Shown here piece by piece: positions 45,218 to 52,961 of a stretch of DNA of 64,000 bases. Each line of letters starts with the position of its first letter. The first letter of the stretch is position 1. The notes under the pieces were generated by a model that saw only the letters and a program-made list of their open reading frames with translations, made no database searches and had not been told where the DNA came from. The stretch comes from Mesorhizobium sp. L-8-3 (GTDB lineage Bacteria > Pseudomonadota > Alphaproteobacteria > Rhizobiales > Rhizobiaceae). The DNA lies in NCBI RefSeq assembly GCF_016756615.1, contig NZ_AP023262.1:4775501-4839500 (forward strand), written 5' to 3'. The position numbers and the translations under genes are program-made.

Positions 45218-45945
45218 CGACTGGTCCTGATTAAGTTCCTGGCCGTGGCAAGCACGGCGGCATCCAGCGCCCGCCAGCCTTGCAGGAGTTCCCGCGGAAA
45301 ACGGTAGGTAAGGCTAAGATTGCCGCCGATGTGGATGTCGCGTTCGCAGGGCGCCAGCGATTCTTCGGCGCTTGGGCCAACGAGGCAGCGGGCGACGAAG
45401 GGAGCGGCACCCGACGAGGGCGCCACCGCCAGGACTTCGTTCAGATAGCCGGAATCCTGCTTGAACTCATAGAGCATGACGCCGCCCTGCGCGGCTTCGC
45501 CGGTCGGCTCGATGAGCGATCGGTAGATCGGCTCGAAGCGGCCGCTCATGTCCCGCGACATCATCCGCTGTTCGAAGGTGAGAAACAGGATGCGCCGGGC
45601 TCCGCCGGCATGGTTGAAATCGTCGCGCAGCTTCGGAGAATAGCCGCGCATGTCGGGCCAGTGGAGATAGAGGTCGAGACGCTCTGTCACACCGTCGCGG
45701 CGGGCGCGCTCGAAGCGGATGGCATTGGCCGGCGCCGCGATCACGTCGTTGCCGATCACGATCTCATGGACCGTCACGTCGTCTGTGTGACCGGCCATGG
45801 CGATCGACTGGCCGAACCATTTGCCGCCGACACTTATGGCGAGCGACAGCAAGGCCAGCACGGCGAAGCCGTAGAAGATGCGCAACATGAAGGCCGAATC
45901 GAGCAGTTTCACTTCCGCTTGGTCGAGGGTTGCGGTTGGTCTCAT
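45214..45945 (-). CDS. Conserved membrane-anchored hypothetical protein
   Basis: A 243-residue protein with one transmembrane helix (about residues 20-42, LRIFYGFAVLALLSLAISVG) and an extracytoplasmic part of about 200 residues. The latter contains two cysteines late in the sequence (VARCLVGPS and LAPCERDIHI) that could form a disulfide. The start is uncertain: ATG 45945 (MRPTATLDQAEVKL) is preferred because it places the helix near the N-terminus; in-frame starts upstream exist. The stop lies inside an intergenic repeat. Typical rhizobial hypothetical, function unknown. Confidence 0.68.
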   Translation of the reverse strand: MRPTATLDQAEVKLLDSAFMLRIFYGFAVLALLSLAISVGGKWFGQSIAMAGHTDDVTVHEIVIGNDVIAAPANAIRFERARRDGVTERLDLYLHWPDMRGYSPKLRDDFNHAGGARRILFLTFEQRMMSRDMSGRFEPIYRSLIEPTGEAAQGGVMLYEFKQDSGYLNEVLAVAPSSGAAPFVARCLVGPSAEESLAPCERDIHIGGNLSLTYRFPRELLQGWRALDAAVLATARNLIRTSR

Positions 45946-46121
45946 CCGATAGTTTCCAGTCACGCAGGGACGAGGCAGGCTGCCCATCATTTCCCGTCCA
46001 GTGACATTGGGCCGGTATGGTAAATGGCCGGTAAAGATCGGCTTCCATGGTCTGCGGCCAAAGGTCTTGTCATTCGGGGACCGCGTCTCGGAAGCGGGAA
46101 CGGGATCGCAAACGCTCGTCC

Positions 46122-46201
46122 TCTCACGCGACACGCCTCAGGTTCCTGGTAGACGCAGTCTTTTTCCCGAAACCGCTGCACAGTTTCGGGAGACATGCTT
46201 A
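46122..46201. repeat. Dispersed intergenic palindromic repeat, family A, copy 4 (shortened)
   Basis: Retains CTCACGCGACACGCC at one end and CCCGAAACCGCTGCACAGTT plus TCGGGAGACATGCTTAA at the other, with a degraded middle. It lies in the divergent region before the gamma carbonic anhydrase gene. Confidence 0.7.
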
Positions 46202-46287
46202 AGGTAAGGCGGGTCGGGATCGCGAGCCGACAGGCCGGCCTTCATCGGAATGGGAAACAGTGGGCGCCGCGGCGCCAGGGAGAAGAC

Positions 46288-46815
46288 ATGCCTCTTTATG
46301 AACTGGACGGGGTGCGCCCCGTTTTCGACGACGAGGCCAGCAACTGGATCGCCCCAGACGCCACGGTCATCGGAAACGTTGAGATCGGACGGGACGTGGG
46401 CATCTGGTTCGGCGTCGTGATCCGCGGCGACAACGAACGCATCGCCATCGGCTCGGGCAGCAACGTCCAGGAACATACCGTCATGCATACGGATCTCGGC
46501 TACCCGCTGACGATCGGCAGCGGCTGCACGATCGGCCATCGTGCGATGCTGCATGGCTGCACCATCGGCGACAACAGCCTGATCGGCATGGGCGCGATCG
46601 TGCTCAACGGCGCCAGGATCGGAAAGAACTCGCTGGTGGGCGCCGGCGCGCTGGTCACCGAGGGCAAGGTGTTTCCTGACAATTCGTTGATCATGGGCGT
46701 GCCGGCCAAGGTGGCGCGCACGCTCGACGATGGGGCGATGGCCGGGCTGCGCGCCTCGGCCGAGGGCTATGTCGCCAACGCCCGACGCTTCCGCAAAGGT
46801 TTGAAGGTGCTCTGA
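46288..46815 (+). CDS. Gamma-class carbonic anhydrase family protein
   Basis: A 175-residue left-handed beta-helix hexapeptide-repeat protein. The three zinc ligands of gamma carbonic anhydrases are conserved: H67 (VMHTD), H84 (IGHRAMLHG) and H89. R46, D48 (VIRGDN) and Q61 (NVQEHT) also match. GGGAGAAGAC precedes ATG 46288. The YrdA/PaaY-type proteins of this group are often annotated without proven hydration activity. Monocistronic by spacing. Confidence 0.87.
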   Translation: MPLYELDGVRPVFDDEASNWIAPDATVIGNVEIGRDVGIWFGVVIRGDNERIAIGSGSNVQEHTVMHTDLGYPLTIGSGCTIGHRAMLHGCTIGDNSLIGMGAIVLNGARIGKNSLVGAGALVTEGKVFPDNSLIMGVPAKVARTLDDGAMAGLRASAEGYVANARRFRKGLKVL

Positions 46816-47056
46816 AACCGAGGTCGCATTCCGCTTCGTCCTGTTAAAAGCAGGAATTTTGCAGGACGAGGCCGAATCCGAGGGGACCGAATCCACCGTT
46901 CGGCCCGACGTGTCGCCATCGTCGGCAGGCATAGTCCCGGCAAAGTGAAGATAGTTGTCAAGAAATCAGCGATCTCCACGCGGGAGTCAATTGTCGACCC
47001 GGTGGGTCAGCAAGATTTGATTCAGCCGAGCGTGCCGCCACGGCCCTGTATAGGCG
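46816..47056. other. Gene-free stretch after the gamma carbonic anhydrase gene
   Basis: No coding frame here has a plausible ribosome site or composition. Short G/C-rich and AT-rich patches alternate. It leads into a structured element and a family A repeat, so the whole space from 46816 to 47243 carries no gene I can support. Confidence 0.5.
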
Positions 47057-47131
47057 GAGCCGGCCCAGGGACTTGGGCCGGCTCCTGAACCCGGTCTTTG
47101 GGGACGGGGAGGGTGGGGACTCGACCGGGTT
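47057..47131. other. Two consecutive hairpins, the second enclosing a G-quadruplex motif (possible sRNA)
   Basis: Hairpin 1 (47057-47084) has a perfect 11-bp stem, GAGCCGGCCCA with TGGGCCGGCTC, and a 6-base loop. Hairpin 2 (47088-47131) has a perfect 9-bp stem, AACCCGGTC with GACCGGGTT, whose 26-base loop contains GGGGACGGGGAGGGTGGGG (47100-47118), four G-runs with loops of 1-2 bases. On the opposite strand the loop is C-rich (CCCCACCCTCCCCGTCCCC), like anti-Shine-Dalgarno loops of some alphaproteobacterial small RNAs. No convincing promoter or T-run terminator is visible on either strand, so RNA status is a guess. Confidence 0.4.
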
Positions 47132-47138
47132 GTCTCTT

Positions 47139-47246
47139 CCTAAAGCGCGTTGCGTGAAAACGGATCTACGCAACACGCTCTAGGTCTCTGATTTGACGCA
47201 TGTCTTTATCCCGAAGCCGGTACCCACTTTCGGGAGACATGCTTTA
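47139..47246. repeat. Dispersed intergenic palindromic repeat, family A, copy 5
   Basis: Starts TAAAGCGCGTTGCGTGAAAA, continues CGCAACACGCTCTAGGTCTC and ends TTTCGGGAGACATGCTTTA. The TAA stop codon of the BTLCP gene (47244-47246 on the minus strand) is made of the last three bases. Confidence 0.85.
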
Positions 47247-47852
47247 TCGCGACGCCACGCTGCCGACCGCGATGGCGCGGCCGTCATTGATCGTGACCCA
47301 GGCACCCGAGTTTCGATCCGACTGGCGCTTCAGATAGGTGTATTCCGTGTCGCTCCAGGCGAGTACCCGAGGCTCGAGATTGTCGAGCACATAATCGCCC
47401 TGGCCGGTGCGGACCGTGAGCACCGCGTGGCCGTCGCCATTGGGCTGGCGCACCACTGTGATCAGGAGGTCCCCGGCGGGGATGCCGAGCTTCATCAACT
47501 CGCGCCGCTTCTCCAGCACATAGTCCTCGCAGTCGCCGAAACCGTCCGGATAGGACCAGAACTCCTCGCGCCCCCACATTTCCATATCGGTGCGTGGGGA
47601 AACCTGCGCATTGACCTGGTCGTTGACCTCGACCATGGCCGCCCAGAGCTTCCTGCTCAACTCGACCGGCGCATGCCTGGCAGTGACCTGCCGGCATTGC
47701 TGCGGTTCGCGCTGGCAGAATTCGTAGTGGCCGACGGGCTGCGTCGCGCGCCCGCCTGTGGGCATGAAGTTGCCTGCCGAGGCCGTCGCCGACCATCCCG
47801 CCAGAGGCAGGGCGACAGCAAGCAGCCACATCTTCTTCGCAATCCCTGTCAT
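47244..47852 (-). CDS. Transglutaminase-like cysteine peptidase (BTLCP) family protein
   Basis: A 202-residue exported protein with a signal peptide (MWLLAVALPLAGWSATASA). The bacterial transglutaminase-like cysteine proteinase triad is visible: C108 in GFGDCEDYV, H142 in NGDGHAVLTV and D157 in YVLDNLE. BTLCP proteins are periplasmic; the best-known member, LapG, cleaves the LapA adhesin under c-di-GMP control through LapD. No LapD or LapA is adjacent, and many Rhizobiales carry several uncharacterised relatives. The gene ends in a family A repeat, which supplies its stop. Confidence 0.88.
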   Translation of the reverse strand: MTGIAKKMWLLAVALPLAGWSATASAGNFMPTGGRATQPVGHYEFCQREPQQCRQVTARHAPVELSRKLWAAMVEVNDQVNAQVSPRTDMEMWGREEFWSYPDGFGDCEDYVLEKRRELMKLGIPAGDLLITVVRQPNGDGHAVLTVRTGQGDYVLDNLEPRVLAWSDTEYTYLKRQSDRNSGAWVTINDGRAIAVGSVASR

Positions 47853-48122
47853 TTCGGCGTCTCCCCGTTTGAGAGCACAATGACAGGAGCGGATTTATTT
47901 GACGCAAAATGCGGAAGCAGATATTGAATAAATTGAGCCTTTAGCTCGAAACTATTTTGAAATGAACTTGCGAATTGTTTGTGTTATTCAAGTATAAAAT
48001 CGTTACTAGATTTCCAGGGAACCGTTAACCATAGATCGGGATTGGCGACGGTTGGTGGCTCTCGAGGTTTCCCGGGCCCGGTGCAATGTCGACCTTGTGC
48101 CGGTGCAGCCTGCATTGCCGTC

Positions 48123-48316
48123 ACGGCATGGATTCTCGGGTCACCTCCGGCTTCGCTGCGCTCGCCTGCGGACCCGAGAATGACGATGGTGGGGAGGTCG
48201 CCGTTCAGCGTATCTCCGACGCTTACGGCTAGCCGGAGCGCGCACCCTCCATCGTCATTCTCGGGCCTGAGCACGGCGCGCAGCGACGTGCGAGGCGCCC
48301 CGAGAATCCATGCCGT
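48123..48316. repeat. Head-to-head palindromic repeat pair 1
   Basis: Element E1 (48123-48187) runs CGGCATGGATTCTCGGGTCA to GACCCGAGAATGACGATGG and is itself palindromic. E2 (48250-48316) is the inverse (CATCGTCATTCTCGGGCC to GAGAATCCATGCCG). The 62-base spacer contains TATCTCCGACGCTTACGGCT and AGCCGGAGCGCGC. The same arrangement recurs at 48400-48594. Confidence 0.8.
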
Positions 48317-48399
48317 AACGGCGATGAGGCCGTCAACGGTTCGGACAAGGCATGTTTGAAGGGCCTTTGTCCTGCACCGCAGCGCCCGGCCGTGATCTC

Positions 48400-48594
48400 A
48401 CGGCATGGATTCTCGGGTCACCTTCGGCTCGCTCCGCTCGCCTGCTGGCCCGAGAATGACGATGGTGGGGAGGCCGGCGTCCAGCGAGCTCCGTATCTCC
48501 GACGCTTACGCCTAGCCGGAGCGCGCGCCCTCCAATCGTCATTCTCGGGTCTCCTCGCACGGCGCTGCGCCGTGCTCAGGCCTAAGAATGGCGA
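48400..48594. repeat. Head-to-head palindromic repeat pair 2
   Basis: E3 (48400-48465) repeats E1 almost exactly at its ends (CGGCATGGATTCTCGGGTCA; CCCGAGAATGACGATGGTGG). E4 (48533-48594) is an inverted, partly degenerate copy (AATCGTCATTCTCGGGTCTC). The spacer again has TATCTCCGACGCTTACGCCT. Pairs 1 and 2 are therefore a duplicated composite unit of about 195 bp. Confidence 0.8.
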
Positions 48595-48718
48595 GCGCAG
48601 GGGCGCTCTGCGTCAAGGGTCGAGGTCACCGCCGATATGGGCGTTCAGTTGTGCCGCCCAGGCCGCCGGGCTGATGGGAGACCCTTCTGAATCGTCGGCG
48701 GTCTGCATCGCAGTAACG

Positions 48719-48780
48719 GCACGGATCTGGAGTCATTTGGCACGTCGCTTCGCTCCGCGCCCAGGCCCGAGAATGACAGT
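48719..48780. repeat. Solo degenerate copy of the palindromic element
   Basis: GCACGTCGCTTCGCTCCGCG followed by CCAGGCCCGAGAATGAC matches the second half of E1/E3; the first half has diverged. From 47853 to 48904 I see no gene, only these repeats and the upstream region of the BTLCP gene, which is AT-rich near 47930-48000. Confidence 0.65.
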
Positions 48781-48904
48781 TGAGGTGAGGAGCCTGCGTG
48801 TCGGCAATCCACGCGATGTGGGCCGACCGTATCGAGCTCTGGTTTCGATGGAGCGCGGCCGATCGCCGAAGGCGCGACGGGCCGACCTCCGGAAGTTCGA
48901 GCCG

Positions 48905-49543
48905 TCAGCCGCCGCGTCCGTTGAATTCCGAATCGAGCGTTTCCGGGCGCTGTATGATCGCGAACTCGATCGCGACGCCGTCCTCGAAATGGCGTACCAC
49001 GCGGCCGCGCATCGTTCCGAGCGTGACCTGCACCCCGAGCGCCGGTTTGACCTCGATTTCCACCGCAGCGCCGGATAGCGACAGGTCGATGATGCGGCAC
49101 GGATACCGGCGTCCATCGGAAAGCTGAAGCGTGCTCAGCGGGTTGCGTGGCGCCACGCGCTCGTGGCGGCGGTCCTCGGGCAGGTCGAGCTCATGCTTGT
49201 TGGCAAGCCAGGTGAGTTGCGCCGCGAGCTTGTCCCTCTTGCGGTCTGAGGCGATGACGGTCATGGCGAAGCCGTCGTCCAGGACACGGGTGACCACGCC
49301 TTCGATGCGGCCGATATGGTCTAGATAGGCGATCACCTTCTCGCCGGGTTCGCCCCGCCGATCGGCGCGCAAAGCGGCATTGCCGGGCGACATGTCGATC
49401 ACCTGGCATGGATGTTCGCTGCGGTCCTCCAGCATGAAACGTCCGTAGATCTTCACGCGCACGCGCTGAAAATTGCGTCGTTCCATCCTGGACGGCGTCT
49501 GATCCACCGCCGCTGCCCTCATCACATGCCTCGACCTGTTCAT
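48905..49543 (-). CDS. Tandem PilZ-domain protein
   Basis: A 212-residue cytoplasmic protein with two PilZ domains. Domain 1 has RRNFQRVRV and IDMSPGNAAL; domain 2 has RRHERVAPR and IDLSLSGAAVE. Both carry the RxxxR and (D/N)xSxxG c-di-GMP motifs, though the first has N instead of G at the last position of DxSxxG. Two linked receptors suggest graded or bridging c-di-GMP binding. The start chosen is ATG 49543 (MNRSRHVMRA); MERRNFQ at 49486 is an alternative. A PAS protein gene lies 94 bases upstream on the same strand. Confidence 0.83.
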   Translation of the reverse strand: MNRSRHVMRAAAVDQTPSRMERRNFQRVRVKIYGRFMLEDRSEHPCQVIDMSPGNAALRADRRGEPGEKVIAYLDHIGRIEGVVTRVLDDGFAMTVIASDRKRDKLAAQLTWLANKHELDLPEDRRHERVAPRNPLSTLQLSDGRRYPCRIIDLSLSGAAVEIEVKPALGVQVTLGTMRGRVVRHFEDGVAIEFAIIQRPETLDSEFNGRGG

Positions 49544-49637
49544 TCCGCCTCGCGCGAAGACGCGCAAGTGCAGGAAAAAACTACGTGAAAACGAGTTAAC
49601 AAGCCGTAAGCCCGAGACGCCTCGGGCAAGGATATCT

Positions 49638-50276
49638 TCAGCCTTCGCGCCCGCCGTCGAGCACCACGAGATGGCGGATCCTCCGCCCGGAGCCGGGCGC
49701 GATGCCGCTCTGCCGCAGGGACGAAACGCTGGGGACGAGGCCCGGAACCGAGATCGGCGACCGGTTGCGCAGGAAGACCGGCTCGCGGTCGGGGTCGACG
49801 ATGCGTACCGCCTCGATCTGTGCCTCCCGCACCGGGTCGGCGCCCAGCCAGAAGGGCCGGGCCGCAGCCGAGATGATGCCCATGCAGCGTGGGCTTTCGG
49901 AGCCGCCGTCGAGAGGCAGAAGCAGAAGCTCGAACGGATTGGTCCGCCGGCCGCGGCTTACGCCCGAAAAGGTGATGACGACCACCGACTTCATGTTGAA
50001 CGCACTGAAGGCAAGGCGGGCGATCAGCCGCTGGTCTTTCTCCTTCCACAGCGAGGAGAAGGCGAACCCCTTGAGCTCGCGCCCATAGATGGCGCAGAGC
50101 CTGGTGCCGGCGAGGCGGAAGATCGCCTCGCCGCGAGTGTCCTTCTCGAGGATGAACGTGTCGGCGAGCAGCGACCGGATGTCGGACGGCTCGATCTCGG
50201 TGCGCTTCGGCGCCGGGCGGCCGCTGCGCAATGCGTTCCAGTAATGGAACAACTCGATGGATCCGTCCTGCCTCAT
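49638..50276 (-). CDS. PAS-domain (PAS_5 type) protein
   Basis: A 212-residue protein with the PAS_5 pattern: LFHYWNALRSGRPAPKRTEI, RSLLADTFILEKDTRGEAIF, RLAGTRLCAIYGRELKGFAF. These alphaproteobacterial stand-alone PAS proteins have no output domain, so they probably act by binding a partner. GGGGAGCACCAGGC precedes ATG 50276 (MRQDGSIELF); a longer in-frame start at 50315 has a poorer ribosome site. The tandem PilZ gene lies downstream on the same strand, so this could be a PAS sensor and c-di-GMP receptor unit. Confidence 0.8.
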   Translation of the reverse strand: MRQDGSIELFHYWNALRSGRPAPKRTEIEPSDIRSLLADTFILEKDTRGEAIFRLAGTRLCAIYGRELKGFAFSSLWKEKDQRLIARLAFSAFNMKSVVVITFSGVSRGRRTNPFELLLLPLDGGSESPRCMGIISAAARPFWLGADPVREAQIEAVRIVDPDREPVFLRNRSPISVPGLVPSVSSLRQSGIAPGSGRRIRHLVVLDGGREG

Positions 50277-50721
50277 GCCTGGTGCTCCCCGTGTCCTGCC
50301 GTCTTGTTGTGCCATCGGCGAACAGATTCGCGCCCTCCGACGACCTTCATGCGTTGCACAGCAGGTTGCATGCCACTGCCCGTTAACCTTTATTCACGGG
50401 GCGGGGTCGTTAGGGTTAACAAAGGGTTTCCGTTGCCGGCGTAGCTGGGCCATGAGATGGTCTGCTCACCATAAGGGACGGTCGTTCCGATCCGCAGCCG
50501 ACGTGCTTGCAATATGGCGCGCGGGAAGATAAGCGGTTCGGATACAAAAGGTTACCGAGGCCTGCTTGCGCCCTACGCGAGATATGGACCGATCAGGTGA
50601 CCAGGCTGCTCAGGGGTGAGCATGGGGGCTCGGCCAGGCCGCTCGAGGGAAACTTCGGGCGGCCTTTCCAAAGTGCGCGATTCGCCGCTGCACTGAACGG
50701 TTCTACAGCGATGTGAAATGG
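50277..50721. other. Intergenic region before a family A repeat
   Basis: No gene I can support. An inverted repeat GTTAACC (50392-50398) with GGTTAAC (50414-50420) lies about 120 bases upstream of the PAS gene start and could be part of its promoter. The frame at 50507-50716 has no ribosome site and an Arg-rich random composition. Confidence 0.5.
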
Positions 50722-50834
50722 TCTAAAGCGCGTCGCGATCTTTCAGATTCGCCTTGCGCGCTTTAGGTCTTTGTTCTTCCGCATGTCTTGCCCCGAAGCT
50801 CTTTCCCCCCGTTCGGGACAAGACATGCTCTAAA
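50722..50834. repeat. Dispersed intergenic palindromic repeat, family A, copy 6
   Basis: TCTAAAGCGCGTCGCGATCT, CCTTGCGCGCTTTAGGTCTT, GCATGTCTTGCCCCGAAGC and GTTCGGGACAAGACATGCTC, then TAAA. Ends 26 bases before the rhomboid protease start, so it lies in that gene's promoter or leader. Confidence 0.85.
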
Positions 50835-50860
50835 GCCGTGATGCGACCGAGCGGGGGCTG

Positions 50861-51580
50861 ATGAACCAAGAGATGGAACGCAATAACGGCTTCACTGGCA
50901 ACGCGCCGCGCGAGCCGGTGTTCAACATGCCTGGGATCATCGTGCTGTTGATCGCCACGTGCACTGCCGTCTTTCTCGTACAGACCTACGTTCTGACGGA
51001 CAGGCAATATTTCGAGCTGCTGGTGCGCGGCGCCTTCATTCCGATCCGCTATTCGGGCAGGTACGCACTCGAGGTCTATGCTTTCACCTCGCCAGTCACC
51101 TATGCGTTCCTGCACGGTTCGTTCGCCCATCTGGCCGTCAACATGATCTGGCTCGCAGCTTTCGGCACGCCGCTGGCGAATCGGCTCGGCAATCCGAGCT
51201 TCCTCCTGTTCTGGATCGTGACCGGGTTCGCGGCGGTGGGGCTGCATTATGTGCTGCACCCGCTCGACCAGGCGCCCCTGGTCGGAGCTTCGGGCGCGAT
51301 CTCGGGCATGATGGGCGCGGCCGCGCGGTTCGGCTTCCGGGCCAGCAGGGCGACGGGCAGATCGTCTTTCGACGGGCCCCTGCTGCCGATCGTCGACGTG
51401 TTTCGCTCGCGCACCGTCGTGACCTTCCTTGCGGTGTGGATGGTCATGAACCTGGCGACCGGGCTCATCGGCTTCGCACCCGGCGTGGACGATCGCATCG
51501 CCTGGGAAGCGCATATAGGCGGTTTCGCGGCCGGCTTCTTCGGGATCGGCTTCTTCGTCGGCGCAGGCCGGCGCTTCTGA
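50861..51580 (+). CDS. Rhomboid family intramembrane serine protease
   Basis: A 239-residue membrane protein with about six helices. The catalytic dyad is Ser144 (VGASGAISGMMG) and His218 (WEAHIGGFAAGF); HLAVNMIW supplies H90 and N94 of the oxyanion region. Rhomboids cleave transmembrane substrates within the membrane. This short form has no extra soluble domain. Its substrate is unknown. A family A repeat lies just upstream. Confidence 0.9.
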   Translation: MNQEMERNNGFTGNAPREPVFNMPGIIVLLIATCTAVFLVQTYVLTDRQYFELLVRGAFIPIRYSGRYALEVYAFTSPVTYAFLHGSFAHLAVNMIWLAAFGTPLANRLGNPSFLLFWIVTGFAAVGLHYVLHPLDQAPLVGASGAISGMMGAAARFGFRASRATGRSSFDGPLLPIVDVFRSRTVVTFLAVWMVMNLATGLIGFAPGVDDRIAWEAHIGGFAAGFFGIGFFVGAGRRF

Positions 51581-51729
51581 CACCTCGCGCGCGCCTACAT
51601 TGCAAAGCTCGCGACGCAGTGCGCGGAACGGCGGTCTTGAAATGCCGCAAGGTCAAGCGCACCATAGGATCGGGCTTGGATCGGAAATCCCGCAAGGGTG
51701 TCGCGCGGCAGGAACGCTTGGAGGAAGTC

Positions 51730-52161
51730 ATGACGGTGAAGGCAATTCTGGAGCAGAAGGGCCACGATGTTCTCACGATCGGTCCCAATGCGAAACTCTC
51801 GGAAGCCATCGGCATCCTGGCCGATCGCCGTATCGGCGCTCTCGTCATCACCAATGTCGACGGAAAGATCGTCGGCATCCTCTCCGAGCGCGATATCGTG
51901 CGGGTCATCGCCAAGGATGGCGCGGAGGCTCTAGACCACCCGGTGCGTTCCGGCATGACGGCCAAGGTGAAGATCTGCAACGAGAATCACACGGTGAACG
52001 AGGTCATGGAGATCATGACGCGTGGCCGCTTCAGACACCTGCCCGTGGAAAAGGATGGGCGCCTCGACGGCATCATATCGATCGGCGACGTGGTGAAGCG
52101 GCGTATCGAGGATGTCGAGCGCGAGGCAGAGGAGATTCGAACCTATATCGCGACGGCATGA
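51730..52161 (+). CDS. Two-CBS-domain protein
   Basis: A 143-residue protein consisting of a CBS pair (Bateman module): DVLTIGPNAKLSEAIGILAD with VGILSERDIVRVIA, and NENHTVNEVMEIMTRGRFRH with GIISIGDVVKRRI. Such stand-alone CBS proteins bind adenosine nucleotides and regulate partners. TTGGAGG precedes ATG 51730, fixing the start. Spaced 149 bases after the rhomboid gene. Confidence 0.9.
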   Translation: MTVKAILEQKGHDVLTIGPNAKLSEAIGILADRRIGALVITNVDGKIVGILSERDIVRVIAKDGAEALDHPVRSGMTAKVKICNENHTVNEVMEIMTRGRFRHLPVEKDGRLDGIISIGDVVKRRIEDVEREAEEIRTYIATA

Positions 52162-52322
52162 GCGGTTGGAGCGCCGCGAAAGCCTCGCCGGGCGTAAGGC
52201 CCGACGAGGCGCGACAATGACCAAGCAGGCTTGCGTGGCTTCGCCCACTCTTGGCCTGCTTGGCTTCTTCTTCGCCGCAGATTTCTGTCGGCAAATCGCG
52301 GAACACCTTTCCGGAACCTGCT

Positions 52323-52580
52323 TCAGCGGTTGCTCTGTTCGGAGCGGACGAGCTCGAGCCCGCGTCGCGTGATGCGGTAGGGTCCGCCATTCGACGAGGC
52401 GACGGCCTTCTTGCGCTTCAGTTTCCTGAACAATTCCAGGTCAAGGCCGGCAAAGGCCCAGCCGTCGCGTGTCAGGCATCTGAGGGCCGCGATACCCTTG
52501 TCTTCGGTCTTTTCGATTTCGATGCGCCCACCCTGCGCGAGCAGGTGGAGGATGCGCTGTTCGCTGCGCGAAATATCCAT
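52323..52580 (-). CDS. YjhX-family (UPF0386) protein
   Basis: An 85-residue protein matching the YjhX family: MDISRSEQRILHLLAQGGRI, a C-terminal winged-helix-like part LELFRKLKRKKAVASSNGGP and YRITRRGLELV. In E. coli, YjhX is the toxin of the YjhX-YjhQ pair, where the antitoxin YjhQ is a GNAT protein. No partner overlaps this gene; the nearest GNAT gene is 1.9 kb away on the other strand with gatB between. The toxin role is therefore not supported by context. Confidence 0.82.
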   Translation of the reverse strand: MDISRSEQRILHLLAQGGRIEIEKTEDKGIAALRCLTRDGWAFAGLDLELFRKLKRKKAVASSNGGPYRITRRGLELVRSEQSNR

Positions 52581-52961
52581 GTCGTGGAGTCCGTGAAAAC
52601 CTGGCCCCGGGGGCCAATGCAAAGGACCGCGACCGGCGGTCCGGCGCGGCGGCTTCGGTTTTCATGCCCTGGCGCCTGAAATGGGCCAGGGCCTCAGCGG
52701 GACTCAGACGAGTTGGACATTCACACTCCATCGGCGACGCGGCAGCACATATCCGAACCGGACGGTAATGACCAGACGGCAGACACTATCGCACGCGGGC
52801 GATTGCGATCGGCGCGCACCGGACCGGCAAGTGCCTGCGTCGGGAAGCGGCCTTCTCCCTTGCCTCACCAGCCGGATTGCACTAGCGAAGGCCAATCTAT
52901 CCCGGCTGCTCCCGACGCCCATGGCGTCCCTCGGGCGCCAGCGAACGACGACAGGGCTTTC

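Noticed and set aside
47984-49078. Several open frames of 75-240 codons in the palindromic repeat region
   Set aside because: They are made of the repeat sequence itself (for example PRIHAVTAM and RENDDGG words recurring), so they reflect repeats and not genes.
50507-50716. 69-codon plus-strand frame
   Set aside because: No ribosome site, random Arg-rich composition, in a repeat-bearing intergenic region.
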